A stretch of DNA of 64,000 nt from Ascidia mentula (taxonomy: Eukaryota > Chordata > Ascidiacea > Phlebobranchia > Ascidiidae): contig OX387198.1 of assembly GCA_947561715.1 (NCBI GenBank), positions 14,322,001 to 14,386,000 on the forward strand, in the 5' to 3' direction. Shown here in pieces: positions 21,101 through 33,100 of this stretch. Position 1 is the first letter of the stretch; each line of letters begins with the position of its first letter. Both the position numbers and the translations under genes were made by a program. Below the pieces are notes generated by a model, which saw only the letters and a list, made by a program, of their open reading frames with translations, was not told the origin of the DNA and searched no databases.

Positions 21101-24100
21101 TCCCTTTGTTAAATGTTTGCCTACTTTTTTTATTGCAACAAAACTTTTGCAGCTTATGTGTCGATATAGATAGAAACACGAATCTATTTATTTCACAGGT
21201 TGTCGCAATAGGAATAACCACCTGGGGAGCGATTCATGACCGGCAGAAAATATTTCAAAATAAGCAGGTAAAGTAACATCGGCTCCCGGGGCTGTTTTTG
21301 GGGATGTAACTTGTTACGACTGATCTAGTTTGTCGTCCAACATTTGTTGTCTGGACAAATCTGTTGCCTGAACACTTGACTGACGCGGCGACAGATATTT
21401 TTAATTATAGGAGGGTTAATATCAATTGTAACGCAGTTTCCCTCTTTCCTTTGCACTGTGTAGGATGCTTAGTAGATTTTGCCGATATGTTGCTTAATCT
21501 TACGTTTTACAAAGCAACCTATTGTGGACACTGTGCGAGGTATACGCCATGTACTCCCAACATTTATGAAAGTAACCCATCGTGGACGCCGTGCAAGGTA
21601 TAGCCAATCTACTTAAACCAGCAACCTATCATCGACTCAATGCGAGGTATAAGTTCCTATGGTTACGTTGAACAAAGCAGCTTAGTGACACAAAGTGAGG
21701 TTTAACAAAAAGGGGAAAATATGAATCCCCTTCTTAAATAAAAATATGTGCGGTCCAGTGACGTGTTTAGGCAAACGTTTTGTCCAGGAATTGATGTTGG
21801 ATAACAACTTACGTTAGCCGTGGCCCACGGTATTTTTAGCTTGGGTGCAAATAAATACAAATATCTTGTTATGTACACTTTAATGTCAGACTTTCCAAAT
21901 ATACCTTATGAATTTGGTATAAATGCACACATAGTTGACATCATAGAGCAGTGCTTCCCAACCAGTGGGTCGCGACCCATTGGTGAGTCGCGAAGCTATT
22001 TCAGGAGGGTTGCGAAGCATTTCTAAATGTTACAGTTTTCTATTAGTTCACGAAAATTTGCATTATCATTACGTAACATTTATGCAACAATGCAACAAAT
22101 ACGTAATAATTAGATGTGTTGTGTCGCATTATAACTATTTCAGTACGCATACCAGCAGTAAAGTTGCAGGATTTATGTAACTGTTAAAATGTTAATTGTC
22201 ATTGTGGGTCGCACAATAAAACTTGCATTAAAAGTGAGTCGCGAACTGAAAATGGTTGGGAAACACCATCATAGAGTTCAACTGTTTGTTACGTCACAAT
22301 TAAAAAAGGGGAATGTCCCAATGCCGAAACTTTTCAAGTCAGACTTTATTTACTATTGTCATCCTGGCAGACTCCGAATATGTTTCATCGAAAAAAGAGT
22401 TCCGCATCAATAATCACCATTTCACGAGATGGTTCATAAGATACAAACGTGTTTGTTCTGCCTATAAATCAAAGTACGTCTAATTATTTCAACCAAAATC
22501 AAACTGGACGGTTAGTACACACAAATTAATGGCAGCAAATCCCACGTTTTTTATCGGAATGTCTACAAACATCATCGATTTTAAGTATTTCACTAAGGGG
22601 GGTATACGTCACATTCAACCGCGTGCCAAACTACTTTCCGCCCCCTATAAATTTTTTTAAATCTCTGCATCTGTCAAGTATCTAGTGCTGATTAACGGGA
22701 AAGTAATTAAAATCGGTACAAATCCCAGGTATTCCATCAGAATGACTTCAAACACAGGCGATTATGCGTGTTTTGCTTGGGGGTGTACGTCACATTCAAC
22801 CGCGTGCCAAACTACTTTCCGCCCCCTATAATTTTTTTTAAATCTCTGCATCTGTCAAGTATCTAGTGCTGATTAACGGGAAAGTAATTAAAATCGGTAC
22901 AAATCCCAGGTATTCCATCAGAATGACTTCAAACACAGGCGATTTTGCGTGTTTTGCTAGGGGGATACGTCACATTCAACCGCGTGCCAAACTACTTTCC
23001 GCCCCCTATAATTCTTTTTAAATCTCTGCATCTGTCAAGTATCTAGTACTGATTAACGGGAAAGTAATTAAAATCGGTACAAATCCCAGGTATTCCATCA
23101 GAATGACTTCAAACACAGGCGATTTTGCGTGTTTTGCTAGGGGGATACGTCACATTCAACCGCGTGCCAAACTACTTTCTGCCCCCTATAATTTTTTTTA
23201 AATCTCTGCATCTGTCACGTATCTAGTACTGATTAACGGGAAAGTAATTAAAATCGGTACAAATCCCAGGTATTCCATCAGAATGACTTCAAACACAGGC
23301 GATTTTGCGTGTTTTGCTAGGGGGGATACGTCACATTCAACCGCGTGCCAAACTACTTTCCGCCCCCTATAATTTTTTTTAAATCTCTACATCTGTCAAG
23401 TATCTAGTGCTGATTAACGGGAAAGTAATTAAAATCGGTACAAATCCCAGGTATTCCATCAGAATGACTTCAAACACAGGCGATTTTGCGTGTTTTGCTA
23501 GGGGGATACGTCACATTCAACCGCGTGCCAAACTACTTTCCGCCCCCTATGATTTTTTTTAAATCTCTGTATCTGTCAAGTATCTAGTGCTGATTAACGG
23601 GAAAGTAATTAAAATCGGTACAAATCCCAGGTATTCCATCAGAATGACTTCAAACACAGGCGATTTTGCGTGTTTTGCTAGGGGGATACGTCACATTCAA
23701 CCGCGTGCCAAACTACTTTCCGCCCCCTATAATTTTTTTTAAATCTCTGTATCTGTCAAGTATCTAGTGCTGATTAACGGGAAAGTAATTAAAATCGGTA
23801 CAAATCCCAGGTATTCCATCAGAATGACTTCAAACACAGGCGATTTTGCGTGTTTTGCTAGGGGGATACGTCACATTCAACCGCGTGCCAAACTACTTTC
23901 CGCCCCCTATAATTCTTTTTAAATCTCTGCATCTGTCAAGTATCTAGTGCTGATTAACGGGAAAGTAATTAAAATCGGTACAAATCCCAGGTATTCCATC
24001 AGAATGACTTCAAACACAGGCGATTTTGCGTGTTTTGCTAGGGGGGATACGTCACATTCAACCGCGTGCCAAACTACTTTCCGCCCCCTATAATTTTTTT

Positions 24101-27100
24101 TAAATCTCTGCATCTGTCAAGTATCTAGTGCTGATTAACGGGAAAGTAATTAAAATCGGTACAAATCCCAGGTATTCCATCAGAATGACTTCAAACACAG
24201 GCGATTTTGCGTGTTTTGCTAGGGGGGGTACGTCACATTCAACCGCGTGCCAAACTACTTTCCGCCCCCTATAATTCTTTTTAAATCTCTGCATCTGTCA
24301 AGTATCTAGTACTGATTAACGGGAAAGTAATTAAAATCGGTACAAATCCCAGGTATTCCATCAGAATGACTTCAAACACAGGCGATTTTGCGTGTTTTGC
24401 TAGGGGGATACGTCACATTCAACCGCGTGCCAAACTACTTTCCGCCCCCTATAATTTTTTTTAAATCTCTGTATCTGTCAAGTATCTAGTGCTGATTAAC
24501 GGGAAAGTAATTAAAATCGGTACAAATCCCAGGTATTCCATCAGAATGACTTCAAACACAGGCGATTTTGCGTGTTTTGCTAGGGGGATACGTCACATTC
24601 AACCGCGTGCCAAACTACTTTCCGCCCCCTATAATTCTTTTTAAATCTCTGCATCTGTCAAGTATCTAGTGCTGATTAACGGGAAAGTAATTAAAATCGG
24701 TACAAATCCCAGGTATTCCATCAGAATGACTTCAAACACAGGCGATTTTGCGTGTTTTGCTAGGGGGGATACGTCACATTCAACCGCGTGCCAAACTACT
24801 TTCCGCCCCCTATAATTTTTTTTAAATCTCTGCATCTGTCAAGTATCTAGTGCTGATTAACGGGAAAGTAATTAAAATCGGTACAAATCCCAGGTATTCC
24901 ATCAGAATGACTTCAAACACAGGCGATTTTGCGTGTTTTGCTAGGGGGATACGTCACATTCAACCGCGTGCCAAACTACTTTCCGCCCCCTATAATTTTT
25001 TTTAAATCTCTGTATCTGTCAAGTATCTAGTGCTGATTAACGGGAAAGTAATTAAAATCGGTACAAATCCCAGGTATTCCATCAGAATGACTTCAAACAC
25101 AGGCGATTTTGCGTGTTTTGCTAGGGGGATACGTCACATTCAACCGCGTGCCAAACTACTTTCCGCCCCCTATAATTCTTTTTAAATCTCTGCATCTGTC
25201 AAGTATCTAGTGCTGATTAACGGGAAAGTAATTAAAATCGGTACAAATCCCAGGTATTCCATCAGAATGACTTCAAACACAGGCGATTTTGCGTGTTTTG
25301 CTAGGGGGGGTACGTCACATTCAACCGCGTGCCAAACTACTTTCCGCCCCCTATAATTTTTTTTAAATCTCTACATCTGTCAAGTATCTAGTGCTGATTA
25401 ACGGGAAAGTAATTAAAATCGGTACAAATCCCAGGTATTCCATCAGAATGACTTCAAACACAGGCGATTTTGCGTGTTTTGCTAGGGGGATACGTCACAT
25501 TCAACCGCGTGCCAAACTACTTTCCGCCCCCTATAATTTTTTTAAAATCTCTGTATCTGTCAAGTATCTAGTGCTGATTAACGGGAAAGTAATTAAAATC
25601 GGTACAAATCCCAGGTATTCCATCAGAATGACTTCAAACACAGGCGATTTTGCGTGTTTTGCTTGGGGGTGTACGTCACATTCAACCGCGTGCCAAACTA
25701 CTTTCCGCCCCCTATAATTTTTTTTAAATCTCTACATCTGTCAAGTATCTAGTGCTGATTAACGGGAAAGTAATTAAAATCGGTACAAATCCCAGGTATT
25801 CCATCAGAATGACTTCAAACACAGGCGATTTTGCGTGTTTTGCTAGGGGGATACGTCACATTCAACCGCGTGCCAAACTACTTTCCGCCCCCTATTATTT
25901 TCTTAAAACTTCATTGTTTTGCTGGATAGTTTTTGGTTTCACATCTATGGCAACCCTAAGCGCGGATTGACCCTTAACATACTAGTTTTGTTTTCGTCCC
26001 TTTTGCAGCCAGGCAAGTGTAACATACGTCACAGAAATCAGTGTTTATATTTCGTAATGTTTCGTGTGCAGCAATGCACAAGTTTTGCAAAATCCCATAA
26101 TGTGACATCTCCTGCTGATGGAGTCGCTGTCCATACAACAGCAACAACCACAACTCAACGTGGACGGCACTTCTGCACCACTATTTTTAATTAATGTGTA
26201 ATGTGTTTGTTGCGTTTTATGCCGTTTATTGTGTATTTTGCGTTTTGCGTCGCTTTCTGCGCATTTTCCGCCTCTCAGTGGTGTGTGGCCGATAGCAAAA
26301 TGACGTCACCACCCGCGCGAGCCTTATCTGTGACGTCGGTCAGGTCAGCTCCTTATGTTGATGGAGCTCTACCAATCGCGTCAGTCAAACTGATGATGAC
26401 AAAAGTTTTTGTCGAAACGTCTTTAACATGACAGTGTTAATAACAATATGGGCCAGTCTATTTATACTCAGCGTGACCCAAATGATTTAGCCATCGAATA
26501 TTCTCGAGTAAAGTGATTCATTCAATATCCTGTTTGCCACATAAAATGTTCTCCTATGCTTAGGTCACATCACACCTATGTTCTTGTATTATATTACTTC
26601 GTGCGGTTCGTGATATCACGTGACATTATTGACCAATCAGCTCTCAGTGTGGAGAGCTTTAAAAAGCCCAGTTTAGACCGGTAAATTCATTCTATTTAAT
26701 TCCATTCGATTCTACTTGTTCTATCGTATTACTGTTACACTGCTATTATTACTGAGACTCTACAAGTTATTCACCGGATTGGGATTTATTCCCACAGCCT
26801 GATAATAAACTGTTTATTCGGATACAACGGTTTGCTGGTGAGGTCCAAACCTTACACAAGACACTATTGGAACTGCATCTGCCATTTGCAGCAGAACAGC
26901 AAAACACTTTACGCCTTGCATTACGTCCTGAAATAAATCATTTATTGTTGCTATTTGTGTGTTTAGTTATAAGATCTTTAATTTACTTTTTATTTTCATA
27001 CCCAACCGCGATGACATTACCTACCAATGCATACATGCTACAAAGGGTTTGCCCACGACATTGTGTTGTCACAGTGTTTTGTTTTGCATAATAAAGTACC

Positions 27101-30100
27101 TTTACATGTCACAGACAACAATCTAAGAACGTTTCCTTTCGCAAAGGCTCGCATAGGCTTTAATAATCAATATTTGGGTTCTACAAGAAGTTACCGGCAG
27201 TATGTTAAATTTATGCTCATGTTGTGACACCAGCGACTGGTCATAAGAATTTTGTTTTGCCAAGAGACTGGGCTATTAATGTAAACAAGCAAACTTTTAG
27301 CAAGTTTCATGTGGATTGCAGCTACGTAACAAGGAGTGCGTAATTAAAGCTTCATTTGTCAAGTCGATGTACATGGAAACATTTTTGATTTGTTTTTTTG
27401 CATTAACATTGGTTGGATAAACTCGTATTTTACTGCTTCTCTTTTTCGCTCCGCTCCTTCTCTTTTCCGCTCTTTCCTCTCGTTTCTGAGGTCACGCTAC
27501 ACCGGAATGGCCAATCACGTCAGGTTGCATTTTAAATCGTCGTGCCAACTCTTATTACGTAACAGACAGCTTGTTTGACGCAAAAATTTGACCTGCATTT
27601 CCTTGTGATTTTCAACTGAATGATCGTCAAGCGAACATGCTTCTGTCTTGTTAGATTTTTTGTCAGTTCGTGTAGGGTCGTTTAGAAATGAAACATGGAG
27701 AGACATGTGGGTGTCACATGTATTGCGCTACCTGTAAATACAATATTTGAAGTTTCCTAAATTTATTATTGGACGTTAAAAGTTGATTGCTATAAAGCTA
27801 AAATTAACCTGGCAACAGTACAATAGTAAAAACGGTCTTGTTTGTACTAGTTGCTTTGCATTAACGAAACAAACTTTTCCGTACAGAATTGTTATAAATA
27901 TATCATTTGAAAGTACATTCATCAGCTTATCATTTATTTGCAACATCGTTTGCTGCTCATTTCCTAACTGAAGAATAGGTTCGACAACACAAGACGACGT
28001 TGAACGCAATCAGTTTGAGAGAAATATACATCATGGGAAGAAGAACTCCAGCTGTTCAGTACAACGTGGGAATCAGCGGAAAGCAGACCTGTTACCTCCG
28101 TGCTAAAGGTTCACAACTTCCCTCCGTGTTGTTGGTGACCGATAGCAACGGGAGGAACATTGTCTGCCCCCAGGTAGTATCGTCTCGTAGTAAACAGTTT
28201 GCTTTAAATGCGATTTCTATTCCAGGGGGTAAAATCGGACATGGAGCTGAGGAGATTATGTACGGGAATAGGTTTGAGTCAGTCGATGTCATCGTCCTGG
28301 CTCTTGGCACCAACGACTTGGCTTCCCGACGTGCTGAACACCACCACCACAGCATCGGGGCCGAGTATCAGCAGTTGATTGAGGTTTGTCAACAGAAGTA
28401 CCCGCAATGTCAGGTTGGTAAAGAAATAGTGCTATTGGCAGCAGTACAGCAGCAAGACTTTTTATAATATATTTAACAATTAACAGATCGTTGTGGCTGG
28501 AATTCTACCGCAGACCGGCTTCCATGAGCGTTGTGTTTATGGCGTTAATCGGGTACTTCGAAACCTCGCAGTCGAATATGGATTGACCTTCCTTGATTTC
28601 AACATCTCAGACGACCGGGAGAACTGGAGCGACAACCTTCATCTCTCGGACGTCGGGCTGCGCCATTATATGGACAGCCTGGAAGCTCATGTCCATACCA
28701 TTTTTGCTGTTTCCGATGCCACAGGTTTGAAAATGATAAATTAGTATATTCAGGATTGATCTCCCGTGCTTAATGCTGGAATTTGTTTAGGCCTAAATAT
28801 ATACATAATTAACGCATGCAACAAAATACAAATTGCATACAGTATATGTAATCCTCTATGATGGTTTCATTACCATTCATTAGGATTTCGTTAATTCCAG
28901 AACCTTCAACATCAACATTAACATCCACCGCTGCAACGACAAAGAAAAAAAAAAAGCGGTTTCACACCATCGATTGTTTTGGATGTGTCACCAACTGTTA
29001 TTTCCATGCCACAAAAAAACAATCTACATCCACGCCGGACCACAAGCTACATGCCAAAACTGCAGGGGTGCCATTCAAGTCCACGCCGGGCCCCAAGCTA
29101 CATGCCCAAGATGTAGGGGTGCCACCCAAGTCCACGCCGGGCCCCAAGCTACATGTCAAAGCTGAAGGGGTGCCATTCAAGTCCACGCCGGGTCCCAAGC
29201 TACATGCCAAAGCTGAAGAGGTGCCATTCAAGTCCACGCCGGGCCCGAAGCTACATGCCAAAGATGTAGGGGTGCCACCCAAGTCCACGCCGGGCCCCAA
29301 GCTACATGCCAAAGCTGAAGGGGTGCCATTCAAGTCCATGCCGGGCCCAAAGCTACATGTCAAAGCTGAAGGGGTGCCACCCAAGTCCACGCCGGGCCCA
29401 AAGCTACATGCCAAAGCTGAAGGGGTGCCATTCAAGTCCATGCCGGGCCCCAAGCTACATGCCAAAGCTGAAGGGGTGCCATTCAAGTCCATGCCGGGCC
29501 CCAAGCTACAAGCCAAAGATGAAGGGTTGCCACCCAAGTCCACGCCGGGCCCCAAGCTACATGTCAAAGCTGAAGGGGTGCCATTCAAGTCCACGCCGGG
29601 TCCCAAGCTACATGCCAAAGCTGAAGAGGTGCCATTCAAGTCCACGCCGGGCCCGAAGCTACATGCCAAAGATGTAGGGGTGCCACCCAAGTCCACGCCG
29701 GGCCCCAAGCTACATGCCAAAGCTGAAGGGGTGCCATTCAAGTCCATGCCGGGCCCCAAGCTACATGTCAAAGCTGAAGGGGTGCCACCCAAGTCCACGC
29801 CGGGCCCAAAGCTACATGCCAAAGCTAAAGGGGTGCCATTCAAGTCCATGCCGGGCCCCAAGCTACATGCCAAAGCTGAAGGGGTGCCATTCAAGTCCAC
29901 GCCGGGCCCCAAGCTACATGCCAAAGATGAAGGGGTGCCACCCAAGTCCAAGGCGGGCCCCAAGCTATCACGGAAACGCGTTCCTTGTTTGAGCCACAAA
30001 AAAGGTGATGTAGAAGTTTTTAGTGGTAATTACAATTCACGTTGGTCTTTTTTTTATCACGGTTTGGCCAGCGCGTTTGAGCTGCTTACGAGTTTGTGGC

Positions 30101-33100
30101 TAGTATTACGGTTTTGCAAACATGTGTTTCGCTGTCTTATTTTGCTGGCTTTGTTTTATGCATTTTTTTTGTATTTTTTGGTTTGCTCCTCTGGATTGAT
30201 GCAGGTTTTGGATTGTTTGAAGTTGTTTTTGAAGCACCTGTTGGCCTTGTTTCCTATAAATTGCGCCAAACCGACTGCCATTGACAGAAAACGTTTGTTT
30301 CGTCGGTGTAGTTTCTTCAATTCTCGTGGTTGTTACAAGGTTTTGGATTTTCCTTCCCGTTTGGTATTGACAGGTGGTGGGCGTTTTACCAAGTCAGAAA
30401 ACATGTCCAAAACTATTGCCCATTATTTCACTTTACATAACCTCAGTTACTTCAACGTAAGCACAGGAAAGGAATTTCTGCAAAGTAACGCATTTTGGCA
30501 AGGAAAGCATATGGCGAAACGCCTAACACTTCTTTTGAATTTCGTAAAATTAAATAAAAAAGAAATTGATTGTCTTGTTGTAAAACACCCAGGTACTAAC
30601 AAAAATAACAGCGACCCTCAGTCAAATTTGCTTTGCGAAAACTTTGTTTGTAAATTGGCAACATGTTTCAAAAATTACCCAAATACGACAAATCTGCCTT
30701 TAATTGCTGTAAGAACAATGCTAACACACCTAAGAAAACAATTTACCAGAAAAAATTATTTTAAAATGAACCGGCTTTGGATAAAAAACGCTAAATTCAG
30801 GCAGATGGTTCAAAATAAATGCAAAACTGATGTTAACACCAGCTGTGAACCTCCAAAGGAACATTCCATTCATGTACGCCTACCACCTGGTCAACTATTA
30901 AATGTTGTAGAATTGTACTGTGTTTGCAATACCACGTATGATGGCAGATTGATGGTTGAATGCGAAACTTGTGGCAAATGGTTTCACCCGAGTTGTGTTT
31001 TTGATCCTGTAAGTGTTGCTGCAACGTTGTCGGCTAAACAATGGAATCGGTCTCATTTGGTTTGTCCAGGCGCTGGAATGTTTTTGAACTCACGTTTTGA
31101 GCATAAAGGTACTGTTGACATATCAATTAACAGCAATACAGGCAAAAATCGAACAAAGGTAACAGACGCTTTAGATTGCACCAATTTGCATGTGGACTAC
31201 ACTAGTTCCAACAATGATGATGACATGTCGACTGTTTTTTATGGAAGTAATAGGAGTTTAAATGACGGGGACTTTAACAGCCAAGTTTCCCGCAGTTGTA
31301 GTGACGAAAAATCGAAGATATTGCATAATGCGCCTATACATACTATAGAAAAAAATTCTACGGAACAAAAGCAAAACATTCCAGCGCCTGTCGTTGATAA
31401 GGTAACCGTGGAGCGCAATAGTTTTGGCGACAAAGAATTTGACCACCATAATAGCGTATCTGATTATAAGTTTCGTATCCCCCCTGTTTGCACAAGTTCG
31501 GGAGAGAGCAGCTCCGATTGTAGTGGCACTTGTTCTGCAACTTTTGATGGCCGTGATAAGGATTGTGTTGTTTCAGATGGTGATGATGATAGCGATAACG
31601 TGATTTATGATGTGAGTGGGATTGGTGCTGACATTCGTTTGAAATTTAGACGTTCTGTTGAAATTGATTCCAGCGGTGTATTTGTGATTTCAACTCAGGA
31701 ATGGAAAGAAATGGTGAAAAATAGAACAGAAAAACATTTTGGAAACAATTTATATGTGGATTTGACGGTAAAAAATGTACATAAAATATATAGTGGTTGC
31801 GTGCCAAACGTTCTCAACAATTATTTACGAAGTGAAGGAAGTGTTGCAAACATTACGAAAAATGATAGTTGCTATAAAGAGGGATGGGTGAACTTGTATT
31901 GTGCGCATAGGAAGTGTGAGGATTGCAAGTGTGAAGTTGTTTTTGTGGTGACGTTTTGGTCTTTTGTTGACAAAGTTGAGGGGCGCGTCAAGGTATCTGG
32001 TATGCGAAACCATTGTTCTGGGTGTAAAAAATGTAGGCGGGTAACAGGAGTAATGAGGAAGAAGCTTCGCAAATCATTAGAAAATAAAAGCGCCGTAAAA
32101 CGATTTCGGGAAATTTACAACGAATTATCACCAGAAGAACGCTGGCTTGGGGCTCGTACTTTTTTGCCATCGCAATCTGTTTTGAACAACATCAAAAGTG
32201 AACAAAAAAAGATAAGTAACTTATGGTTTATCAATTTAAATGAAATCCGCCTGGAAATGTTAAAGAAAGGAGAAAATTATATTCGATCAATAGCCATTCA
32301 TCCCCCAGAAGTCGCATTGTATTGTGATAGCCAGATCAAAATATTTAATCATTTATGCTGCAAGGACGTTGTCTACTTTGATGCCACTGGAAGTGTCCTC
32401 AGACGTATTGATTCATATTCAGATTTTCAAATTTATACTTTGGTTGTAAGAAATCCGAAAAAGGGTGGCACTCCACTTCCTGTGGCAACATTTTTGACAA
32501 CGCGCCATGATTCAAATACCATCAGTCATTTTTTGGAAAAATTCATGTTTGATTGTTTAAAATTGTGTAGCGTGGCAAAAAAGCCCAGCCTGCTCATCAT
32601 TGATGGCTCCATGGCAATGTGGAATGCAGTTTTAAAGGCATTATGTCAAGAATTGCGCATAGAATTTTATAATCGTTGTTATCGTATTGTAACTGGTGTC
32701 CCCAATGAAAAAGATTTAAAGAAAACTGTATTACACAATTGCTATAGCCATGCAATGAGGGCTGCCAAAATTTTTTGTCATAAACATAGCAAAAGCAAAA
32801 AAATTGTTGAGACCTATCTGTATTGGATAAACATAATGTTTTCTTGTGACACTTTAGCTGGACTAGATCAAGTAATGGAAAGTTTTTATATTCTTACTAA
32901 TTGTGAAGCTTCTTCCTCACTTGTTGAATTTCATTTCAATCTGATTAAACATAGAATTAATCGAACCGAAACTGACCATGACGGAAATTGTGACAATGCA
33001 TTAGATGAGACTGATTATTTTTTTACTGCTAAAGCAACTGATAGGTTACAGGAGAAACATTCACCATTTTATCAAAGGTACAAGAAACAGCTTGATGATT

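Noticed and set aside
23919..24835. Repeated 64-codon frames within the 181-bp arrays
   Set aside because: Identical copies of a frame within a satellite unit, mirrored at the right end; no sign of coding constraint.
26433..26870. Solo LTR of a retrotransposon inside the giant element
   Set aside because: The TATA and CCAAT-like block looks LTR-like, but I could not find matching TG...CA ends with a flanking duplication.
28998..29999. 333-codon open frame on the minus strand opposite the 51-bp repeats, and two plus-strand open frames in another phase (29306-29677, 29714-29992)
   Set aside because: They exist because the 51-bp unit is a multiple of three and has no stop in those frames; the frame that continues into the PHD, DDE and protease domains is the real one.
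30005..30204. Intron removing the hydrophobic segment of the transposase
   Set aside because: The best donor is phase 1 and the best acceptor phase 0, so removal would break the frame; the continuous reading frame is kept.
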